A program made the position numbers and the translations under genes. This document shows, in pieces, positions 49,051-61,100 of a DNA stretch of 64,000 bases. The notes below the pieces were generated by a model. It searched no databases and was not told the DNA's origin. It saw only the letters and a list, made by a program, of their open reading frames with translations. Position 1 is the stretch's first letter; every line of letters begins with the position of its first letter. This DNA comes from Phorcus lineatus (Eukaryota; Mollusca; Gastropoda; Trochida; Trochidae): assembly GCA_921293015.1 (NCBI GenBank), contig OV121084.1, forward strand, positions 23,502,960 through 23,566,959, in the 5' to 3' direction.

Positions 49051-52000
49051 ACTCCAAATCAAGCTATCACAATGTCTGGAAAAATGAAAAAACGATTACG
49101 TCAACCCAACTGTGCGAGATGCAGAAATCATGGTGTTGTGAGTCCGCTCAAAGGGCACAAAAGATTCTGCCACTTTGCAAACTGTACATGTGCAAACTGC
49201 TTGTTAATCTCACAGAAGCGAGACGTCTCAAGTCGACAAATTGCATTGAGAAGACGACAAGCACAAGATGAGGCGGCCGGGATCTCTCTGCCTGTCCCTG
49301 AAACAATGCTTAACAGTGAGTAGATGTTGGCTTGGCATGTGATGAGCTTCAATATGGCAGTGACATTCTCTCTGCCATAATTTGTCACTTTTATTAGTTC
49401 AAGAGAAAACAAAACAGCCTTTAGAAGAAGCTATTCCAGTAATTCTGAAATCTGATTATCCATTTGTCTCCACCAACTAGACCTGTGCATCGTGGCCTTA
49501 GTGGCGAGACGATATATCCCGATTCCAGTCTTATTTTGCGAGACAATAATTATATCATTGAAGTATTGCCAAGCAACCTGCGAGACGATTATCATCATGT
49601 TACAGTGGTTGCGATATTCCGCTTCTCTTCAGTTTATGAATGAAAAATACATAAAACATAGAAAAGAAATATTATTTCTTAGCTACCAAACTGTAATAAA
49701 CATTACATGAAGGGAAAACACAAAATTAGAGAGACTGTGAAATTGCAGATAAAATGTCAGAAATATATGTTCTGTTTGTCTTATCACTGTCATCCCTGAA
49801 AAAGAATAAAAATATTTTTAGTTTACGTAGCTATTGGTTTGAAACAAACTATGTTAACAATATCGGGATACATTGTCTCATATGGCGATACATTGATGTA
49901 TCGTTGACCCTCACGATATAAATATCCTGATATATTGTGTAAATGTGCTTTGTATCGATGCATTCATATCGCGTAGTGGACGATGTTAGCATCGATACTA
50001 TTGATCAATAGTTACACAACTACCACCACCGGGTTCTGGACACTGGAAATACCTTATAACATTTTGATCTCATTAGAAACTTCAGTTTCCATGGTAATAA
50101 TAGAAACTTCCAAAATTGTAAATCCAAAGAAAACAAATATAGTGCAAGAAAAAGATGGATTACCCGGTACTATCTCTTGTGGGATTGAATGCCCTATTTG
50201 ATATATCTGGGAACAATACAAGCATATTCCTTCGTCTTTGTTATTTTAATATTTGTGATATTCCCTCTTTTTCATTAAAAAAATAGCATGATGTAACAGT
50301 TGTTTGAATTTCTTAATTGTCCCCTCATTGTCTTTTTAACTTTGTTGGAATTTGATTATGAGGAAAGGTTATTGATTTGTCATGTTTAACATCTTTACAG
50401 GCAACTCATCGGAGAGCAGCAATCTTCAGATTCTGAAGAAGAGATTCCCGGAGATTCATCTTGGCCGATTATTTGCTGTTCTCACTGAATCTGGCTCACT
50501 GAAGCAGGCTGTGGTTCGCCTTGACAAAGGTCCTGTCTGTAATTGTGTTTAGAAACAATCTTTCCTTATAGTAGTTATAAAGATTGAATAAAAAAACTCT
50601 GGTGTGCCAATATTGTTTTAAATTTTTGACAAAAATGGCCAAATTTTACAACTTTGTTTCTTTTCCGGAGCATTTCTTGAACACTATATGACTTAATAAC
50701 ATCAAATTTGATATGAATGTTACCTATTGGGTGGTGATGTGTCTTTTAGGGGTTAAAACTCCAGGGTGCCAATAATTTTTTTAATTTTGAGACTTTAAAG
50801 ACTGGTTTTCTTTCTGGAGCAAATTATACGACTTCTTCTAATTTGGTATGAATGTTACCTTTAGTATGTTTTTGTGCCTTTAAGGGGTTAAAGTTCAAGA
50901 GTTCTAATCATTTTTAAAGTTGCATATGTCTTTTTTTGGTTACAACTCCTAGGTGCAAATTTTCTCTGAAATCATGACCAAAAATAGCAAAACACCAAGC
51001 TTGATCATGTAATATTACTTTCTTTCATTGAATGTTATCCTCATTCATTGATATGATTGACTACACACGTTTTTCAAATAACTAATATTGCTAGAGGCAA
51101 TCAAACTATAGGCTGGGGTATGTGAGCTGTGCTCTCTTTTGGCTTGTTCTATCTAGAAGTAGTGGTTGTTCATGAAAATAAGCATCTTCGAGCTCATTAG
51201 TTAAGTATAGTGACAATAAATAGACTACAGTTGGGATTTAAAATCGAAAACCGGACAATGGCACGTAAATTTGGAAAATCTTTCATATGAGACACAAAGA
51301 CAAATATGGCTTGATAGTGTTAAGTAGATCATCTAACAAATATACATGTAAAGGGGAACAGGTTTTTGACCTCCCAACAATAATATGCCTGTTTATTAAT
51401 TATCATTGAAAACAGGTAAATATCATAGTTTTGGAATTTTAGAGATAAAGGTGAACTTTTGAAAGGGGATTTTAACTTAACTGAAGACATTTGGTATTTT
51501 TTCCAGGTGTAATGTGTGGTTGTGTATTATATTCTATGAAAATAAATCTTGCTTGATGAAATGAATATATCTTTTACATTACAGAGGTGTCGACACAAGG
51601 CAGACTGGAAAATTCATGGTCCTGGGTTGAGCGTAAGTTGATCACTTAATGAGAAGGGATGTTTTTGAACTGAAACATAGTTTTTTCAAACTCATGAAAT
51701 CAAAACATCTGAAAATACGTTTAAGATTTTCATATCTGATTGATTCAGAAATATGTTCCAGCAAAGAATACTGAAAAAGGCTTATGAATGTTGATATATT
51801 GTGATAATTATGGATATAATTATGTTTCATCTGTAACATTGCCATGTGAGTGGCAAACACTAATTATGCTTGCACTCTAACATTTTTAAAAATCTTCTTT
51901 GTAGGATGGAATCTTAATTTGTAAATTGAATTGTCCTATGTTTACAGACTCTGACAAAATTGATTGTGTAATCATTATTGTGTGCTTAACAATAGTCAAG

Positions 52001-53262
52001 AGTCTTAATTCATGTGTGTAGCACAATTGATCAGGAATAGAGGAAATAGATCATGAATGATGACTTATGACTTATGAGCTACTGAGCTGATGACTGTTTT
52101 CATAGACTAACAAAAGATAACTTAGTTGGCAAACATTTAATAGTAGATTAATTTGAGTACCTTACCTTGTCATGGTGTAGCAGTGGTCACAACCATTACC
52201 TGTGACATAAAATATCATAGTTGCTGAATAGGTTCAGATTCACCATATAGAGAGAAAGTACAGAATGTGACAGTTGTTTTTGATATGGTACTTAATCTAA
52301 ATATTTCTTCTCTTGTATAGCAGCTGCAGCCACAGTCCCGCCTGCTGCACAGACAACTCCTGCTTTTGCAGTGAGACCAGCCCCGAAGACTGAGCTCACA
52401 CCAGAGTACTGCTCCAGCCGCTACTACCCCCAGCCACCCCGATACAACCCCTTCCATCACCAGGTATACAGTGGTTTCCCATACTACAAGCCAAGCCCCA
52501 CCCCAAGTCCACTCTGCACAAGCTTCGAAAGTCCTGAGTACCAACCTCAGCAACAACTTCTCTTCTCGCCAGCGTGGACCCTGAACACAGGGGAGGACAA
52601 CACCTACAGCTTGAGTATCACAGATAACAAGAGTCTTTCAGAGTACAACTCTATTCCCACCGGAGCCGAGAATGCTGGGAAACTATCACCCGGGCATCCG
52701 TCTACATCCTCGACCTTTCAGAATCCTTCCCCAAATAGGATCTCATCAGATGAAGAACCTCAACTGTTGATTGACTGTTAGTCCCTTTTTCAGGATTTTA
52801 GATCACAGAGACTATAGAATATATCGGAATATGAACATGTGGATCACTATCTTTTATAGTTTCTTGTTTAAGATTTTAAGTCAGAAAGTGGGAACAAACC
52901 ATTTTCAAATAAGAGCATGTTGATTCAATGTTCAAATTTGTATTTGTTGGTTATTTGTTTAAGGTTTTAAGTCAGAGGAAGAGGATATTTCTTAATAATC
53001 ATGTTTAAAACAAATAATGCTGTTCTTGATCTCATATCTTATTTGATAATTTTGTTTATAGTTCTTTTATCTCAGGAAGAGCCTGTTTTACAAAATTGTG
53101 CATGAGTTAAATGTTAGATGAAGTTGAATTGCAAATAGATTTGAAAGATTAAATTTCAAGATGAATCAAATAATTGTTATGTTATCATTGTTTTTTTTGT
53201 ATTTATTTTATGTTGACTTTGTTGGGAAAAGTTATGTCCTGTAAAATTCAAGTTGCAATAAA
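49051..53262 (+). CDS. Dmrt: DM-domain transcription factor (DMRT family)
   Basis: A sequence-specific nuclear DNA-binding protein of the doublesex/mab-3 family. Coding exons: 49072-49315, 50401-50529, 51585-51632, 52321-52781. They join in phase 1 throughout and give about 293 residues. The exon carrying the ATG begins after an acceptor at 49050. Residues 8-66 form the DM domain, with ligands C14, C17, H20, H29, C33, C38, C40 and C43, the [10 protein letters not shown] core and a [10 protein letters not shown] recognition helix. Exon 2 encodes [18 protein letters not shown] and following residues, which resemble a degenerate DMA/CUE-like helix bundle. The rest is Pro/Ser/Tyr-rich. The donor of exon 2 (AAAG|GTCCTG) is weak; alternatives give stops. 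AATAAA is at 53257. Subfamily unresolved (DMRTA/DMRT3-like or the mollusc Dmrt1-like group). Tail to tail with the coiled-coil gene. Confidence 0.9.
50590..51150 (+). repeat. Interspersed repeat R2 in DMRT intron 2
   Basis: Two diverged ~150-bp units (GGTGCCAATA..TTTTGAC, TTACAACTTTGTTTCTTT) are followed by CATTGATATGATTGACTACA and GTGAGCTGTGCTC. All blocks occur in inverted orientation at 58070-59070. Confidence 0.7.
51200..51480 (-). repeat. Fragment of the TTAA-type MITE in DMRT intron 2
   Basis: AAATCGAAAACCGGACAATG at 51241 is the complement of an internal block of the MITE at 29.6-30.0 kb. Ends are not intact. Confidence 0.4.
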
Positions 53263-53269
53263 GTTTGTA

Positions 53270-55100
53270 CTTTTAAGAACTTCTTGAGTTTTCAAAATAC
53301 ACCATTTTCTGTTTGAGTTTTATATAGAGGCAGATGTGCACTTGATCGACTGTTCCTATCAAACTACAGTTGGTTTATGCCGAGAGCGCACTTAGTTAAA
53401 AAAAAGTTTCATATATATATTTTCATAAAGACACCCTTCCTTTTCTCCAGCAATACATCTCTACGGAACACATCTTCTATACCATGCTTGTCTGGAGCAT
53501 CTATCTCCAACTATACAAGCTATCTTCACCAAACTTGATAACTATATGTGATCCATAGATTTGCCTTTTGAAGGTTAGACCAAAATATAAAATTTAGGGT
53601 TTTTAAAAAAAAGTTATTTTCCCACAGTTCTATGGAAACATGATCTACTTAGTGAGTGTCTGAGCAAGCCTTTTGTCAGGAGCTTATCTCAAACATCAAA
53701 GCTATCTTTATCACACTAGATACACATGGCCACAATGAACCATTCATGTACCTTTTGAAGGTTAGACTAAAATCAGGATTTTATTTTTTGCAGATTCCAA
53801 TGACAGATTCAAACTCTATCTGTCTAGGGCTATCCTCTCCACAAGGATCTGACCGCAGCCTCACTGCACTCCACAAAACGCGCTATCTTAACCATGATAC
53901 CTACAGGTGCATTTAGAAGTAAGGCTTAATAGATGATTTATATTCTGCACATGAAGGCAAGATAACCAAAAAGATATCTTTAATTAATGTTTCCTTGTAT
54001 ACAAAACAAAAAATGGGAAGGTTTTAAATATTTTCATTGTTTAATACTTTGAACTGTTAACCAGTCTAGCTCTCCTAACATGTCTGTTCTTCAAACTATA
54101 AACAGATGAAACAACCGATGTCATCAGCAGAACCAGGGGTCCCTATTTCTGTAAAGGAGCATATTTGATTTAAACTTTCATGATGCATTCACAAGCCCAA
54201 TTTAGGGAATTTTAAATTATTTTGACATCTGTTAGGACACGTATCTTTATCATACATGTGCTGAAAACAATAAAAGAATTTTTGTTTCTATTCAATGAGT
54301 ACTATAATATACTGATGCACCAGCACTTAGAAATGTATTCAGATGTGACTCTCAAAAATGAACTGAGCTGCCCCTGCACCAGCACTTACAAATGTACTTC
54401 CATATGACACACAGGGTACATATATTTATTGACACAAAATGTATACATATATCACAGAAATACAAATACAAAAGTTGTAAAGATTCTTAAAAATATACCA
54501 ATGAGAATGTGATTAAGCTTGAAATCATTTGTTTCATTATTTGAACAATATCACAGACATACTAGTTCATTTCCAATATTCCAGTTAACATAACAGAGAG
54601 ATTCCCAGAGAACTGGTTCATACTAAAAATCATCATTTAGCTTCACTGATTGCCAATTCAAGGCTAGTCTGTTCGAAAATTTACCTTAGCACACACAACC
54701 TTTCATTTACTGACAAGACTATAAACAGATGAAACAACTAAACCAGGGGTCCCTATTCTACTCAAGTTTGAAATACAGAGTTGCCTCCCTTATCCTTCAG
54801 AATGTTATCTATGATCAAGTGTACCAATTCATGATGTTACTATTGTTTCTTTATATATTCCATGGTGTTTGACTTGAGCATTTGAACTCACCTTTCTGAC
54901 ATTAAGGTGAAATAATTAACAGTTGATTTATAAGCATCCTACATGAGGTGTAATTAGCATATCCCTATTTAGTCACATCTACCTACCTATATCTCACCAT
55001 TCCTAAAGTTCGAAAACTAACGAATGGGATAGTCTGAAGTATTTCAATTGGGTTTATATCAACACCTTTGTCACTAGCTGACATCTATCCTTATCAACAA
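53270..55100. other. Convergent intergenic region with short repeats
   Basis: Lies between the DMRT polyadenylation signal and the coiled-coil stop codon. It contains a SINE-head copy at 53800-53885 (TATCCTCTCCACAAGGATCT). A direct repeat ACTATAAACAGATGAAACAA is at 54097 and 54718, followed in both by AGGGGTCCCTATT. A pair TGCACCAGCACTTA is at 54315 and 54375. TTTATT at 54426 is a possible polyadenylation signal (minus strand) for the coiled-coil gene. Confidence 0.5.
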
Positions 55101-55104
55101 TGTG

Positions 55105-58100
55105 TCAAACAAGATCATCAATCTGTATATTTTCTCTGATATCCACTTTATAGATGTCTGGATCCAGGTTTAGGGCCCCCTTCCCGTTAGCCCCTTCCTT
55201 TGTGACAATGTTCAGAATCTCATCCACCAAGGCCTTGGATGACGAGCTCAGTTTGTGCACATTGGACTGGTCGACACGACTTAGCTGTGTACGGAGGAAG
55301 TCCACCTCTCGAGCCAAGAGCTGTCGATCTCGGACCACGTTGCTCAGTTTAGATAGGATCTCCATCATCTGAGCACACGATAAAAATTGTGTTAAATACA
55401 ACAGATACACTATTGGAGTGCAAAGTAATCATTAACGGCAATGTCTTGTCTACCGAATATTCATCAAACAAACAAGGGTTTTTACCCTGCTGAAAAAAAC
55501 AGGCATTCCTTTCTTTTATGAAATAACATCACAGCATTAGTCTTTGCATGATGGGATATTTCCGATGGGCAGGCGTCATTGATTATGAGTGAGCTGTCTC
55601 TGACCTGTGTTGCCTGGTGCTGAGCGTGGTCGTCCATCATCTTGAGCCTCTCCTTCATCTTGTCGTGGACCCGCATGTGCTGATCCTCCTGGCCCTCCAG
55701 CACCTCCAGTCTGTTCACCGCCCGCTCCAGTCTCTGTTTGCTCTCCTCCCCCTCCATCTTCAGATGGCCACACTGAGACCTGGAAATATACACAATACAA
55801 CATTTAGCCAACTTCTTAGTAACTTTACTAATCAAATGCTATGCGTTTGTAATGCTTTATATTTCCATTCAATATAAAGTTGGGGAAAAAAATAAAGCTT
55901 TTAACTGTTTTTTATCAGATCTGTATAAAAGTCTTGTTAGAAAAGTCAATGAAAAAGCTTTTTTCACCTGCACCAGTTTGTGAATGATTTGAACTGAATG
56001 ACTTTGATATGTATGGATAAAACCTGTCAACAATACCCTCCCTTAACATCTATGTGTACTGAAGGTAAAAACAAAAGAAGATCCTGTAAGAATTAGATCA
56101 CTAACTAGGTGTTCCAAGTTTTAAATTGCCTGTGAGAGTTGTGAAAGACAGAGAAGAGTTGGGACACCTGTATTTCTTGGAGAGTTTCTCCAGCTGTGTG
56201 GCCTGCCTCTTACACTCGTCTCGCAGCTTCATGATGAGTCGGTTCTGCTTGTGGAGCATTGTGTCCATCTCGTGGGTCGTCTGGGCTGTGTACATCAAAA
56301 CAGGCTCAGGGATAACAAGAAGACTTATTTGAGGGTATTTCTACCTACTCAGAGACATAGTAAGTGTGCAATATATTATAATATATAATATATAAAATAT
56401 TAATGTAAAAAGCATGGGCAGTTAAAAAAACAACAGGATTAACAATCATTCTGTTAAGTCTTTGTAGAACCTTACATACAGAAAGAAGGCAATTTTGATA
56501 GGCTATTACTCTAAAATTTCATTCCATTGTGACAGAGGGAGGGGAGTTTGAGGCAACAAACCATGTTTATCCTCCATGTTTGAGATGAAGTTGTTGAGGT
56601 CCACCTCCCGCTGCTGGGCCTGCTTGGTTATAGACTTGAGATCCTCGCTTCTCGTCCTCTCCACACTCTCCCGCGCCAACTTGGCCAGGTGCAGCTGGGC
56701 ACCACACATAGCACATTGAAATTATCACTCAAAACTGCTCTCTTATTATTAAGTATCTTATTATCATGAATAATATCATCTTCCCACGCCCATACTTTTG
56801 CCTGCCCAAATAACTTGCTAGATAGGCCTTGTCGCATTACCCCAACTTTTCAATGATTGTTGTCCAGGCTGCTGCTACATATTGCAATAGTCCAATGAGA
56901 AATCACATATGAAACTTTTTGCAAAATAGGGTGCTGCATTCAAAACATGAGTTTTGACGGGTTTGCAAGGCAAGGTTTGAATTAGCCAGTGATAGAGACT
57001 GGTGCAATTTAAAGCCATGCGGGGAAAGATTGAGTAAGTTAGGAACATTAAATCAGTTAAAGTCTACTCAGGCATCACATAATCAAAGTTAATGGTGCAT
57101 CTTTTATTCTTCTTGCTTTTAGTTACAGTTTCATTATTATACTTGTAAAAATCCTGTCCCCTAGAAAATGAATTGGTAAGTGCCAATTAACTCTTAAGGT
57201 CCAATAAACAGGAGCCACAAGACTGAAGTTGCAACAAATCATAGCAATCCAAATATTTCATAAATTTAAGATACCTAGCAACGTCCACTATGTGCATATT
57301 ACATAGTCATTCGATGAAGATAAGTAAACCTGTATTTACCTGGCATAGTTGATTGACTGGTTCTTTCAAAAAGCACTACCTGTTCTTCTAAAGTCAACAC
57401 CTCTCATACATTTTTATCAATGATTCTTAAACTTTTCACTTGCTTTAGATATTTGTCACATTTTGGGCATGTTGCAATAAATATTTTAGAAATTTTTGCA
57501 GTCAACTTTCGTATTTGAGAATGTCTTGCCAAATAATATCACAATTGTTTAAGAAATGTTACATCTTGAACATTTCCCCCCTCTTCATCGACTAATAAAT
57601 AGGTAACGTGTACATAGTTGAGGTAGGGTGGGTATGACAATTTGAATCATCCTAAACATGGAAGTGGGACTGTATAAAGCAAAGGAAGAAGTATTGTGAG
57701 TGTGTAGACAGAGGGTTGTTTCAGCGCCTCACCTCTCGCTCCAGAGCTTGACTGTTGGTGGTCAGATGGATGCATTCTTCCTTGCTGTTGACTAGTTCTC
57801 TCTCCGCGGTGTTCAGTCTGCGTCTCAGATCATCAATCTCAGTCTGGTTCTTACTTCTCATCTGTCACAGTTAGCAAACGCAACATTTATCTTCTGGACT
57901 TGAATTACTGACAGAGCATTTCAAATTATCTTCTGGTTCTGTGTAGATTTAACATTCTGACAATCCACTTTTGTAATATCACCGAATGTTTTGGGTTCCT
58001 TCAACACATTACCACATATTTTGGTGAAAATCTTGGTTGAAAAAACAAACATACCAAAAATGTAAACGAAGGCAAAAGTGAGCACAGCTCACAAACCCTC

Positions 58101-61100
58101 AACGTAATGCAACATTAGTTATTTTAGAAACATGTACAGTCAATCATATCAATGAAAGAGGATCAAAAGATGGTGATGTAACATATTTGGAATGTTAAAA
58201 GTAAATACATAGGTAACATATAATTGAAATTGTAGTTTTGCCATCTTTGGTCTTGATTTGAAAAAATTTGCACTTAGAAGAGACATCAACATCCCATAGC
58301 TAACATTGTTATGAGAATGTGATTGTTCAAATGTGTAACATTGTGTACAGATGTTGCTCTGTTCGATGGGTCACACACCTGTTTGTTTATGTAAACTGGC
58401 TTTCTAGAAATTTTTCTGAGTAACGTTCTACATAGAAGTTACGGGAATTTTTGTAATCTATATATACATTTAGGCCAACTATTAGAAAGCATGCACTCAC
58501 ACATTTGATCAACCTGGGTTCTACGTTTGACTTTGCGATCTTTCTGCTGCCCCACTGTTCTCCACACTTTTAGATACTGTTTACAACCAGGTTCATCAAG
58601 GAATTTCCATCAAGGACAGGACTCAACCTATTACTATATTTTATCAAGGACTTGATGAATATTACTTTCTGTTAGCTAGCTATTGTCTTATTTGATATTG
58701 AATAACTAATTTGTTTTAGTATATATTGTAACTTTAAACTTTATTATTAATTAAATTGTTATTATTAATATATTCAATTGTTTGTCATATTTTGCTGGTT
58801 TGACTGGGAACAATTTAATATTTATAAATTCATACGTAAAGACATTTATACCAAATTTTATGTTTCCAAGTAATATAGTTTTTTATAAAATACTCAAGAT
58901 AAAGAAACAAAGTTGTAATAGTTGGCCGGTTTTGGTCAAAAGTTCAAAAACCATTGGCACCCTAGAGTAAAAATAGGTAACAATCATAAAAAAAATTGAA
59001 ATTTCCCAGTCGAACAGTTTTCAAGAAATGCTCTGAAAACGTTTTGGGCGGACAGAAACGCTATATAGTATATACACCTGACTATATGGTACCAGGTGTA
59101 TAAAAAGTAGCCCAATAATTAAATGTTTTGCAATAAAAACCCATTCAATATTATAAACTTCAAATCACTCAGACTTAGAAAACTTGCTTAAATGTCATAT
59201 GTCAGTGCAAAACTGTCTCGATAGTAAATCAAATTTAGATAAATGCTAGCTATATAATGGTAAGACTATATAACTTTTCTTTTCAAATCAGTGTACATAT
59301 TTTCTTTCCCTGTCAAATGCAACTTTCTCTACCAAATAACCCAGTACCTGGTCTCGCTCCCTGCGGAGGTTGTCCAGTTCCATCCTCAGTTTGTGAGACT
59401 CCTGCACAGCGCTGCTACTTTGAAGAGATGCATTTGTCGTCTCACTACGGTAGTTTTCTGTTGCCTGGAAGAAATAATACAAAACTCATGAAATGCTGAC
59501 AGGATTTTAAGGTCACAATATAAGTCAAATGTTAAGCAGGAATTGTTTCTAAAGAGTGACAGTCACATAGGCTGTAATACTTACAAAATGACTCTTCTGA
59601 CTTGCCTGTACACAGATGTTCTGGTAAAATTACACTATCCTGAGTTACATAATCATCAACATTGTTACTCGAGATAGCATCATTCTGCATTAAGCATAAC
59701 ATAGGTGATACCAGCCAGCTTGCCAGTCACAGTTTTCTCTGGGCTGCCTTCCTACTCTAATCATTGACAGACTGACTGACTGACCATGGTGACCTCCTTG
59801 TTGTAAACCCTCAGCTCTGCCTTCGTCTCGTCCAGTTCGTTCATGATGGACATCTTGTCTCGTGTAACCTTGTCCAGCTGGGAGTCCAGAACTGCCTGCT
59901 TCTCACTCGACTCCTTCAGCTGGAGAACACAACCGTTACTGGTAAGCTTCTCAACATCTGTTTCCCTTCACAGTCTAGCCATCATGGCATACAGACCAAA
60001 GTGTGTAACTTTCACATATCATAGACGACTATAAATGTCTGACCATTTGTCCAAATAGGGCAAATTGGTTCTTAATGCCTAATCAGTTAAAAAGGTAAAA
60101 TCAAAACGTGTTGGTATTTGAAATAAAACAATGAAAATTTTCAGTTACATAAAATAACAAGAGGCTGAAATTCTACAATAGGACCCTTATGTTTAAAGGC
60201 ATATCAAAGCTGGTCGGCTGAGTAGACAAGGGTGATAATGATAGAAGACTACAACAAACATGCACACAAACACTGGGTTCTGTACAAGCCTGACCTTGTT
60301 GTGTAGATCATCGACCAGGAAGCGAGACTCTTTGCGGATTGCCTCTCTCTCCATGTCCAGTTTACGCTGAGAGTCGAGCACATGTGACTCAAACCTCTGC
60401 CTCAAGTTAGACAGCTCCTCTGCTACCTGCTCCTTCTGTATCATAGCCTGGCCACACACAACATAGCAAGATAAACATCACATGGCACTAAGGCCATTTT
60501 TTTTGTATAAATGGTTTACGGAAATATTTCATGGAAATCCACAGTCGGTGGTCGAAAAAAACCAAAAAAAACCCTTGCTTTGCACAATTATTTTATCAAG
60601 ATTTGTTAAAAGTATCAGTAGGGAGGGTCCAAAAAAAAACAACCTGGCATAAAATAAACATAAAACAACAATGCATATTTCTTGAGGTCTGTTTTATTCA
60701 AAGTTTTAATACAGACTAAAGCATTCAATCTTCAGAGCATAAAGAGATATTCTAAATTTACATTCACTTATTAAAAGAGACTTTTTATTATAAAGAACAC
60801 TATTAATGTATGTTTCAGGCTCAAATACTGATTTACAATTGAAATAATAGTTACTATAGTAGAGTGGAAAAGTCAAGTGATTCATGCAACTTCTGTATAA
60901 AAATATCTTTAATACGTAGCTTACACATTGTAAGAAATATACGTTTTTCATAAACATCGTGCTGTCCGTCTATTGAGGCCTGGAGAAAGATGATTTGTGA
61001 CATTTTGCCGCCATTGCTTGCACACGACACGCAAACTCGATAAACCATACATGATAATATGAGAGGAAACAGGTAAACGAGGTAACCTAAAAACTCGCTA

